DNA from: an uncultured Lachnospiraceae bacterium | GTDB lineage: Bacteria; Bacillota_A; Clostridia; Lachnospirales; Lachnospiraceae | Direction of reading: 5' to 3' | Length of the DNA: 17,654 nucleotides | NCBI GenBank assembly: GCA_910577835.1 | Contig: CAJTOU010000060.1 | Location: 1-17,654, forward strand | Part shown: piece after piece, positions 11,451-17,654 of the stretch | Layout of the letters: every line of letters begins with the position of its first letter | Position numbering within the stretch: the stretch's first letter is position 1 | Program-made: the position numbers and the translations under genes | Notes under the pieces: generated by a model | What the model was told of the DNA's origin: nothing | The model's input: the letters and a program-made list of their open reading frames with translations, nothing else | The model's database searches: none

Positions 11451-11540
11451 AACGTGAAATCCCTTCCTTTACATCTTTCAAAAAATATTTTCATAAAGAG
11501 AAATGATGTTAAAGGGGTCGATTTTAACCCCTTTCACGTT
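11451..11540. repeat. Nested inverted repeats upstream of the replication gene
   Basis: AACGTGAAA (11451-11459) and TTTCACGTT (11532-11540) enclose an inner 8-bp hairpin, AAAGGGGT/ACCCCTTT (11511-11534). GGGAGG/CCTCCC (11599-11639) follows. The 570-bp gap 11195-11766 has no convincing gene; two overlapping plus-strand frames near 11454-11688 lack ribosome sites. A leader or antisense control site for the replication protein is possible. Confidence 0.4.
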
Positions 11541-11766
11541 CCCTTCAAAAGTAAAGTGCTTCAATCCATATCTTCCCACCAAAGGAAGAATAAAGAAAGG
11601 GAGGATACATTTACATTACTTTATTCCTGCCACCCTCCCCTACTCTGCCAGCTTAAAACTGAATAAGAAAACTTTTAGATTCAACTGATTATAAAACAGA
11701 GAAGTAATAACTGGATACATTGCAAAAAATATACAGCAAACAAAAAACCAAAGGAGTGATGTATTA

Positions 11767-12753
11767 ATGATTAACAGCAACACACAGACAGATATTTTAA
11801 AGAGATACTACGACATGCTTTATCCTGAACAATTAAAAGAAAATGAGTATATTGCTTTATTTTTTATGAAAACGGATAAAAATGGAAATGTAGTTATTAA
11901 TGAAAACAATAAAAAAGCAGAATTTCACAGATTTGTAAAAAACTTTGAGGAATATCAAAAGTACATAAACAAGTACAAGCACAATTTTCATGTATATAAC
12001 GCTCTTGCAACTGTGAAGCCAGATGCAGATGGGGAACTCCACAGGCAGGAAAACAATATGTACCAACAGAAAGTATTGTTCATAGATTTTGACAAGAAAG
12101 ATTATCCTGATCTGAAAAACGCCCATGATTTTACCAAAATGATAAAAAGTAAATTACCTAACGTATTCCTTCATGCCTATTATGATTCAGGGCATGGATA
12201 CCATTACTACATAATTATCCCACCAACGTTTAAAATCAGAGAACTATGTGATTTCAACAAAGAACTTTGTGCCTTAGTCGGAGCAGATACCAATGCCTGT
12301 AAAGTCACACAGGTGGCAAGGATTCCTTGTACTTTTAACCATAAATACACAGATAAAAACGGGGCTTTTCCTTTCGTGAAAGAAATAGACCACTACCGCA
12401 AACATCCACAACAGGCAGCAAAATTCCATCCGCTTAATATAGAAAATTTAAAGAGAGTTGTAAATAATGTCAAAAAGCAGTTTACAACAGAAAATATACC
12501 AGAACTTCCACTGACAGAATGGAAATATGATACTGGAGGATTTGACGTAAAACTTCATAACTGTCTTTGTACTGAGAAAGTATTCCATGAAGGGGCGGAT
12601 GAACATGAAAGAAATACTTGGCTTGGCAGGATAATCGTATGGCTGAAAGGACAGCGCTGCATGGATTATCAAATTGAACAGAAATGTCAGGAATGGAACC
12701 TGAGATGCAGGCCTCCGAAAAGTACCGCTGAAACACAGTCAGAAATAGAATGA
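11767..12753 (+). CDS. AEP primase-like replication protein, N-terminal part (interrupted)
   Basis: 328 aa with the archaeo-eukaryotic primase core used by plasmid and phage replication proteins. QKVLFIDFDKKDYPD places the metal-binding Asp107 and Asp109. DSGHGYHYYIIIPP (140-153) carries the SGHG-x-H motif, and QVARIPCTFNHKY (182-194) is the third motif. It probably makes primers or copies DNA at the element's origin. The ATG at 11767 follows AAAGGAGTG. The frame stops at a TGA (12751-12753) inside a region resembling a primase C-terminal domain (CRPPKSTAETQSEIE, then WYEWI), and the same frame continues to 13629. The full product would be about 619 aa, so this is probably a nonsense mutation unless the TGA is read through. 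Confidence 0.8.
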   Translation: MINSNTQTDILKRYYDMLYPEQLKENEYIALFFMKTDKNGNVVINENNKKAEFHRFVKNFEEYQKYINKYKHNFHVYNALATVKPDADGELHRQENNMYQQKVLFIDFDKKDYPDLKNAHDFTKMIKSKLPNVFLHAYYDSGHGYHYYIIIPPTFKIRELCDFNKELCALVGADTNACKVTQVARIPCTFNHKYTDKNGAFPFVKEIDHYRKHPQQAAKFHPLNIENLKRVVNNVKKQFTTENIPELPLTEWKYDTGGFDVKLHNCLCTEKVFHEGADEHERNTWLGRIIVWLKGQRCMDYQIEQKCQEWNLRCRPPKSTAETQSEIE

Positions 12754-12780
12754 TGGTATGAATGGATTTCAGCGCATGGC

Positions 12781-13629
12781 ATGGCTGTCGGTGGATGCTG
12801 GTGGAACATCAAGGAGGAGAGAACCAGCGGGATAGTCCGTAAGCAGTGTGATAAATTCCATTGCAGACAAGCTATAAACCCTTATGAAAGTATGAGCATA
12901 TTAGAGGATGTAGGAGTAAAAATAAATCAAAAAGTTCTAACAGACAGTAAATTAAGCATTAAAGGCAAAAATACAATGTCAGGCTATGAATATCTGATTT
13001 TGACAGTTCTGGACAAATATATGCCAAAGACAGGAAGAACAGTATTTACCATAAAAGACCTGAAATACTGTATGCAGTATAAAAGAAGTGGTAAATGGCA
13101 GTTTTGTATGGATATCTCCACATTGAAAAAAACACTGGAAGATTTAGAGAATCACAAGTGTATCAAAGTAACTGAGCCTACACAGGCACAATGCAAAAAG
13201 AAAAACCCTTCTTTTGATGATAAGGTAATCAAACTTACCAGAGGGTTAAAAGATGTTGACATGGATAAATACATAATATTCTATTATTCCGTAGCTAGGG
13301 CATTTATCTGTCATCAGATTACACAGAATGAATACAAGATATATTTATGTATTTTGAATAACCTAAAAGACAGTAAAAGCTGTACATTAGAAAAAATAAG
13401 TATAACTCTTGATATGAAAAAAGGAAATATATTAAAAGCAATACAGAATTTAGAAATAGCCTCTTTGTTAAGGGTAGACCGTTTACCTCCCAATGCTAAT
13501 GATAAACAGCATAACATGTATTACCCAACAGATACAGACAGATGGAATGATGTTACAAATATAGAATTAGACAAACCAGATAAATCAGATGATATGGTAT
13601 CAGGATTAAATATAACTTTAATAGCATAA
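12781..13629 (+). CDS. C-terminal part of the interrupted replication protein
   Basis: Same reading frame as 11767-12753, separated only by the TGA at 12751. The first ATG (12781) has no ribosome site, and the nine codons between the TGA and this ATG (WYEWISAHG) are open and protein-like, supporting one ancestral gene. The later part has a winged-helix look: TVFTIKDLKYCMQYKR, then TLKKTLEDLENHKCIKV, and near the end CTLEKISITLDMKKGNILKAI then LEIASLLRVDR. Such domains bind origin DNA in plasmid initiators. It may be made from an internal start (for example MSILEDVGVKI at 12891) or not at all. Confidence 0.6.
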   Translation: MAVGGCWWNIKEERTSGIVRKQCDKFHCRQAINPYESMSILEDVGVKINQKVLTDSKLSIKGKNTMSGYEYLILTVLDKYMPKTGRTVFTIKDLKYCMQYKRSGKWQFCMDISTLKKTLEDLENHKCIKVTEPTQAQCKKKNPSFDDKVIKLTRGLKDVDMDKYIIFYYSVARAFICHQITQNEYKIYLCILNNLKDSKSCTLEKISITLDMKKGNILKAIQNLEIASLLRVDRLPPNANDKQHNMYYPTDTDRWNDVTNIELDKPDKSDDMVSGLNITLIA

Positions 13630-13701
13630 GGACTATCCTGCTATATCTTACTAAGTATAAACAAGTATTATTATATATACTTACATACCCTATACAGGGG
13701 G

Positions 13702-13834
13702 TATCCTACTCCGTAGGATATAATACATTCTATACATGGTTATCAAATTTCCATCTGCCAGATTCAAAAAACGTTGAAAAATAGGACAAAACTGCTATTC
13801 CTATCATGCAAAACAAGGTTATCAAATTTCCATC
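13702..13834. repeat. Hairpin and 18-bp direct repeats downstream of the replication gene
   Basis: A perfect 8-bp hairpin, TATCCTAC/GTAGGATA (13702-13720), is followed by an 18-bp sequence, GGTTATCAAATTTCCATC, occurring at 13738-13755 and 13817-13834, 79 bp apart. Exact repeats just after an initiator gene are typical of iteron-type origins. The rest of the gap to 14102 holds the inverted repeat at 13900-13960 and no gene. Confidence 0.5.
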
Positions 13835-13899
13835 CCATTTTTTCAGAAAATCTTATAAAATCAACGTTTTCAGGCATTTTTTATGTGCAGACAGAAAAT

Positions 13900-13960
13900 G
13901 CAGTTCTATGTATACAGCTATGACATATTTCTATTGACAAACTGTTGTACATAGAACTGC
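13900..13960. repeat. Perfect 13-bp inverted repeat
   Basis: GCAGTTCTATGTA (13900-13912) and TACATAGAACTGC (13948-13960) are separated by 35 bp containing a TTGACA. It could form a cruciform or bind a regulator or initiator. It lies upstream of the helicase stump. Confidence 0.55.
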
Positions 13961-14102
13961 AGATATAAATATCGTTTTATAAACCAAACAGGGAAGTATC
14001 TACTGAATACTCCAAGAAACAAAACCAGAGAAATGAAGAAAAAGAAGAATTGGCAACAGCTATCATTTAACCATACTAACAAAGAAAGGAAAGTATAAAG
14101 AA

Positions 14103-14750
14103 TTGATTTTTAACAGACAACAACAGGAAGCAATAAACAGTATTGAAGGAAATATTTCCATAATCGCTTCAGCGGGAAGTGGAAAAACGACGATGCTGAC
14201 ACACAGGATTAAAAATATGACAGAGAACCATGGCATCTCTCCTTCTTCTATCCTTGCTGTTACATTCAGCAGAAAGGCGAAGGACAACATTTTATACAAA
14301 TTAGAGGAATTGGGCATTGGCGGAGTCCATGTGGAAACATTCCACTCCCTTGCCCTGAAAATGATTTTCTCTGCTTATGGGACAAACAGGTTTCAGGTAT
14401 GGACGGCACAGTGGGAAAGAGAAAAAATTGTTGGAGATATCTGTATTTCATTACATCTCTGCTCTTCTGATGATGTCCCATACAATGATATTTTTTCATT
14501 TATCGCTTTACAAAAAGTAAATATGAGAAAACCAACTGAAATACTGGTATATCCTGATGAACTGCCATTTGAACAGAAAGATATGCAGGCTGTCTATGTT
14601 GCTTACGAAAAAGAGAAAGAACAAAGGGGATATATTGAGTTTGATGATTTCCTCAACATGACAAATGAAGTATTCGACACAGACCCAGAAACCGCCAAGA
14701 TGTACAGGAACCTTTTCCAATATGTGCTTGTAGATGAGTTTCAGGATATG
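14103..14750 (+). pseudogene. UvrD/Rep-type helicase, truncated by an IS insertion
   Basis: Only the first ~216 codons of a superfamily 1A helicase remain. FNRQQQEAINS is the Q-motif region, and ASAGSGKTTML (22-32) is Walker A. AVTFSRKAKDNI is motif Ia, HVETFHSLAL Ib, and LVDEFQDMD motif II with the DExQ box. Motifs III-VI, needed for ATP hydrolysis and strand separation, are gone because the IS3-family element begins within the codon after the DEFQD motif. The start is TTG at 14103 with AAAGGAAAG upstream. It probably served replication or transfer of the element. The frame runs on to 14783 inside the IS by chance. Confidence 0.88.
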
Positions 14751-14766
14751 GATTGTCAACACTTTT

Positions 14767-15600
14767 TTAGACAACTTTTTTAAGGTTGTTTTGCCTGTAT
14801 TGTACAGGGGTTTGATATCCCAAAGAGGAATGTATCCTGTGATGGTTATACCAGTGTATATAATCCCATAACTTTAGTTTCAGCTCCCGTAAATCTGCAA
14901 ATGTTTCATTCCATACAAATTCCGTTTTTATGATCTTAAATGTTGCCTCAGCCACTGCATTGTCATAAGGGCCTCCTTTATGGCTCAGAGAACGCTTTAT
15001 GTGGAATATTTCCAGCAGTTCCTCAATTGTCTGGTTTTTGAATTCATTTCCGCGGTCTGTGTGGAACAGTCGGATATCTTCAAGACTTCCTTCAACGCTT
15101 TGAAAGGCTGCTTTTACAAGCTCTGCCGTTTTATCTTCTCCTGCACTGTAACCTATGATTTCCCGGTTATAAAGGTCCACAAGCACACATATGTAATTCC
15201 AGCATGCACCTACTCTTACATATGTCAGATCACTTATCACCACATCCCTGTATCCCTGCCCATGAAATTGCCGGCCTAGGATATTTTGCGTCTTTGATTC
15301 ATTACAGATATCTTTCTGTGGTTTGAACTGTGCAGTTGTGTAATTAGAAACCAGCCCTTCCTGCTTCATGATCCGCCCGATTCGGCGTCTGGATACCTGT
15401 TTTCCTGTGTTCATCAATTCCTTCTTTATTTTGCGTGTGCCATAATTATTACGGCTTGTTCGGAAAATTTCTTTGATTTCAGATACCAGCCTTGATTCAT
15501 CAGAGTGCTGTTTTGATTCATAATAATAAGTGCTCCTATTTACCAGCAGGACGCGGCACATTGCTGATACAGGGTACTTGTGCGCATTTGCTTTTATCAC
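14767..15600 (-). CDS. IS3-family transposase OrfB (DDE integrase core)
   Basis: 277 aa. The N-terminal part (MCRVLLVNRSTYYYES, RRRIGRIMKQEGLVS) is the HTH_21-like region. The catalytic rve domain follows with VISDLTYVRVG (first Asp), RLFHTDRGNEF (second Asp) and DNAVAEATFKIIKTE (Glu). HRIHSSLGYQTPVQY is the usual ending. It cuts and joins IS ends. It is expected to be made mainly as an OrfAB fusion through -1 frameshifting at 15639-15633; a GTG at 15600 could start OrfB alone. It looks intact. Confidence 0.92.
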   Translation of the reverse strand: MIKANAHKYPVSAMCRVLLVNRSTYYYESKQHSDESRLVSEIKEIFRTSRNNYGTRKIKKELMNTGKQVSRRRIGRIMKQEGLVSNYTTAQFKPQKDICNESKTQNILGRQFHGQGYRDVVISDLTYVRVGACWNYICVLVDLYNREIIGYSAGEDKTAELVKAAFQSVEGSLEDIRLFHTDRGNEFKNQTIEELLEIFHIKRSLSHKGGPYDNAVAEATFKIIKTEFVWNETFADLRELKLKLWDYIHWYNHHRIHSSLGYQTPVQYRQNNLKKVV

Positions 15601-15602
15601 AT

Positions 15603-15899
15603 TTACCTTCGTCCTAAGATCAGCGCCGCTTGTTTTAAAATGTCATTCTCCATTTTCAGCTGCTGGTTTTCCTTCCGCAATTTTAACAGTTCTTCCTGTT
15701 CTGGTGTGCGGTTATCCTTTTCATGGAAAGAGCCAGAGTTTTCCGCTTGTTTCACCCATTTATCAAACAAGGAATGGGCAATATCATATTCCCTGCAGAT
15801 ATCACACTTGCGTTTGCCAGAACGGTATAAATCTACTAATTGCTGCTTAAATTTATCTGTGTACTTGCGTGGTTTTCTTTTCTGTTTTGTTTCGGTCAT
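15603..15899 (-). CDS. IS3-family OrfA (HTH DNA-binding subunit)
   Basis: 98 aa. KYTDKFKQQLVDLYRSGKRK then CREYDIAHSLFDKWVKQ form the helix-turn-helix that binds IS ends. The C-terminal EELLKLRKENQQLKMENDIL is a leucine zipper for multimerisation. The ATG at 15899 is preceded by AAAGGAG. It lies upstream of orfB in the -1 register. Confidence 0.9.
   Translation of the reverse strand: MTETKQKRKPRKYTDKFKQQLVDLYRSGKRKCDICREYDIAHSLFDKWVKQAENSGSFHEKDNRTPEQEELLKLRKENQQLKMENDILKQAALILGRR
15633..15639 (-). promoter_or_regulatory. Programmed -1 frameshift heptamer
   Basis: Minus-strand T TTA AAA, with TTA and AAA being codons 88 and 89 of orfA. Slipping back one base here reads through into the orfB frame without a stop, giving the OrfAB transposase. 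It fits the X-XXY-YYZ rule. Confidence 0.75.
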
Positions 15900-15975
15900 A
15901 TTGGATGCTCCTTTACTTATTGCTTTTATTTTACATGACCTTAAAAAATTTGTCCAGTTTATTGTAACCTATCCA

Positions 15976-16212
15976 GGGTTTAAAAGTGCTACGAAATTAA
16001 ATCAGGTTATGAATTTAAACCATATCATTTTTAAAAACCAGTCTGGTACATGGTGTCCATATGCGGAGTATGAATGGCTGATTACAGAAAATTATGCAGA
16101 TTACCAAAGCTACGGAGCCGAGAAAGCAAAACCCTGCCTAAAATGGACAGAACGGGGCAGAAAATGGATTACAGAAAACTATAACAAATGGGTTCAAAAC
16201 TTGATGAAATAA
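15976..16212 (+). pseudogene. C-terminal fragment of a KilAC-like (phage antirepressor) protein
   Basis: The 78 residues after the IS read FKSATKLNQVMNLNHIIFKN, then SGTWCPYAEYEWLITENY, then LKWTERGRKWITENY. The SATKLN .. sGTW .. kWTerGRkwI order matches the KilAC domain at the C-terminus of phage antirepressors. The N-terminal part and start codon are missing; it begins exactly at the IS edge. It is not the lost 3' part of the helicase, so the IS joins two unrelated genes. Confidence 0.6.
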
Positions 16213-16297
16213 GGTTTTAGAGATATATTGGTGGTGTAAGTAACCAGTCAGCCTGTGATGTGGCAGGCTACTTATTGAACGGAAGGACGGTGGGATT

Positions 16298-17347
16298 ATG
16301 AATGGTAAATCGCAAAACGCAGCGATGATATAACAGATGAAATGTGGAATGAAGTACTTGAATTTAACCGCAACATGGTGCAGGAATATCTTGATAACCA
16401 GGCAGAGCTTGCAGTAAAGACAAAAATCGGATATGAGTCGGGACTGAAGATATTCTTCTATTGGGTAAAGCAAAACTTGAATAATAAAAGCTGTCTGGAC
16501 ATTAAAAAGAAAGAATTTGTAAGGTATCTGAACTGGCTTACCAACAGGGGGCTTTCTGATTCTGCCATTCGTTTTAAAAAGTCATGCGTAAGCGCGTTTT
16601 GTAATTACATTATGATGATGTACGAAGAAGAACACCCTACCTTCAGAAGTTTTGTAACTTCGGATATGAAGGTCGTAAAGACTGGGTATGTCCATGAAAA
16701 AATACCTTTGACACCAGATGAGTATGTTATGCTTTGTGAAGAGCTGGAAAAACGTGAGGAATGGCAGAAATTAGCTTATTTCGTGTTCTCTTACAGTACA
16801 GGATGCAGACGTGCGGAGGCAAGACAACTTTTAAAAGAGGTTGTGGGTTATGAGCCAAAAGAAAAAGAGATTACCATTATTGACGAAGACGGAACGGAAA
16901 AGAAAGCAGTATCGAAATCCTATCTGACACACACTATCCGATGCAAAGGCGCTTCTATTGTTGGAAAACAGCGGAAATTAAAGTTTGGAGAAGATGCTAT
17001 GGCGTGGCTGAAAAAAATGGATTGAAGTCCGCGGGGAAGATGACTGCCCTTATATGTTTGTTGTGAAAACAAAGGATAAAGAAACTGGGAAATACAATGT
17101 CCGTCAAGTTGAGGAAGATACATTTAATGGATGGTGTGAAAGGCTGTTTACAAAAATTGTCGGGCGCAGGGTGCATCCACATTTGTTCAGAGAATCAAGA
17201 GCTACGAATATAGTAGTCTATGAGCATAAACCTGCGGAAGTTGCACAGAAATTATTAGGGCATAATGATGTTTCAACCATGAAAAACCATTATATCATTA
17301 AAAACGATGCAGACGATGAATCGGATGAGGCTTTTATCAGCCTATAA
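16298..17347 (+). pseudogene. Tyrosine recombinase (integrase), two frameshifts
   Basis: About 349 aa when repaired, a normal size. The SAM-like core-binding domain covers EYLDNQAELAVKTKIGYESG to the LTNRGLSDSAIRFKKS helices. The catalytic domain has the first Arg in STGCRRAEARQ, a Lys-bearing hairpin near GKQRKLKFG, the HxxR box in HPHLFRESRAT, then LLGHNDVSTMKNHY with His and the nucleophile Tyr. Near the start, MNGKSQ (ATG at 16298) joins RSDDITDEMWNEV only if one A is added to the A4 run at 16314-16317. At 17011-17017 an A7 run is one base too long; A6 gives LKKWIEVRGEDDCPYMFVV. As sequenced it splits into frames 16342-17025 and 17054-17347 and should be inactive. Confidence 0.85.
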
Positions 17348-17427
17348 ATCTTCAATTTCATGTGCATGTCTCTCAAAGCCTTAAAAACTGCGCATGTCAA
17401 GTTGTGAATTGAGAGAAAATAAAACTA

Positions 17428-17456
17428 TTGACAAGATTACAAAATTGAATTAGAAT
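17428..17456 (+). promoter_or_regulatory. Promoter of the 3'-end small RNA
   Basis: TTGACA (17428-17433), a 17-bp spacer and TAGAAT (17451-17456), 80 bp after the integrase stop. Confidence 0.7.
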
Positions 17457-17462
17457 AACTAA

Positions 17463-17606
17463 TATAGAAATAATCTAAAAAACAAGCAGAAATCCGTTAG
17501 ACGGTTTGAGCCAAATAATTGAACACTATGAGGCTAATAAATTAATATCTATTAACACACAAAATGACTGCTATTTATTCAGCGTGGCGGTCATTTTTGT
17601 GTCTTT
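17463..17606 (+). ncRNA. Candidate small RNA downstream of the integrase
   Basis: About 140 nt runs from the promoter to a long terminator-type stem: 17557-17571 pairs with 17587-17602 (15 bp, one bulged A, one G-T), then CTTTT. No reading frame with a ribosome site; a 21-codon frame starting MTAIYSAWR passes through the hairpin. The hairpin's GACTGC/GCGGTC core recalls the small RNAs at 6139-7562. An integration-site or excision control role is possible but not shown. Confidence 0.5.
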
Positions 17607-17624
17607 TATCAAGAAACCTGACTA

Positions 17625-17650
17625 TGTAGGCGGAGATTACTCCGCTTACA
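17625..17650. repeat. 11-bp hairpin at the window edge
   Basis: TGTAGGCGGAG (17625-17635) pairs with CTCCGCTTACA (17640-17650) with one G-T pair and a 4-nt loop. The window ends here, so its context is unknown. A terminator for a gene beyond the edge or part of an attachment region are options. Confidence 0.4.
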
Positions 17651-17654
17651 ATGC

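Larger units (their letters stand above)
14749..15975 (-). mobile_element. IS3-family insertion sequence (IS150-like), 1227 bp
   Basis: Imperfect 37-bp terminal repeats start TGGAT at both ends and share GACAA-N-TTTTTTAAGG (inner ends at 14785 and 15939). The left begins at 14749 and the right ends at 15975, with TG..CA termini. Two minus-strand genes, orfA and orfB, are linked by a frameshift signal. The bases outside (ata on the left, ggg on the right) are not a duplication. The flanking genes are also different, so a deletion or recombination at one end is likely. The exact ends are my alignment and may be off by a few bases. Confidence 0.85.

Noticed and set aside
11454..11688. Two overlapping plus-strand frames of 70 and 61 codons
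   Set aside because: They overlap nested inverted repeats, lack ribosome sites and show no family resemblance.
15580..15975. Plus-strand frame running through the IS into the KilAC-like fragment
   Set aside because: The part inside the IS is antisense to orfA and orfB; only the bases after the IS edge belong to the fragment.

Overview
The window is AT-rich DNA from a low-GC Bacillota, most likely a gut-type member of the Clostridia (Lachnospiraceae-like). This rests on the strong AGGAGG ribosome sites, the TTGACA/TATAAT promoters and the protein families present. It reads as an accessory region or decaying mobile element, not core chromosome. It holds small plasmid/ICE-type genes, a HicAB module, an AEP primase-like replication protein, a UvrD-type helicase cut off by an IS3-family insertion, a KilAC-like fragment, a frameshifted tyrosine recombinase and many tiny DNA-binding proteins. 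No rRNA or tRNA gene, CRISPR array or ribosomal protein gene was seen.

Layout. 1-5370 is almost entirely minus strand: a Uma2-type nuclease gene with its own promoter and terminator, a compact structured RNA candidate, small hypothetical genes behind a long structured leader, then hicA-hicB-xre ending in a clear terminator. Upstream of these lie small unknown genes, one of them frameshifted, and a J-domain protein. 5371-5983 has no gene but several hairpins, including a duplicated one. 5984-8236 is the most unusual part. A roughly 110-bp structured repeat with two AATTAA-loop hairpins occurs three times. Next to each copy is a plus-strand promoter driving a 70-90 nt transcript into a GC-rich hairpin, facing a minus-strand gene for a very small DNA-binding protein (XRE, broken XRE, ribbon-helix-helix). 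Two of these cassettes are bounded by long imperfect inverted repeats. 8275-9168 holds a GC-rich RNA candidate and a plus-strand xre-rhh pair with 15-bp palindromes around its promoter.

9169-10244 is gene-free, with short direct repeats and a change from G-rich to C-rich plus strand. A minus-strand Rpn/PD-(D/E)XK nuclease-transposase gene follows at 10343-11194. At 11767-13629 an AEP primase-like replication gene is split by an in-frame TGA and followed by direct and inverted repeats that could belong to an origin. From 14103 on come a helicase stump, a complete IS3-family element (14749-15975) with a -1 frameshift heptamer, a KilAC-like tail, a tyrosine recombinase needing two frame corrections, and a promoter-terminator pair for another small RNA.

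How the genes fit together. The replication protein, helicase and integrase suggest an integrative or plasmid-derived element that can no longer move, since each is broken. Small regulators and possible antisense-type RNAs have accumulated in it. Several genes are broken exactly at short A runs. This could be real decay, transcript-level slippage or homopolymer errors in the assembly, and the sequence alone cannot decide.
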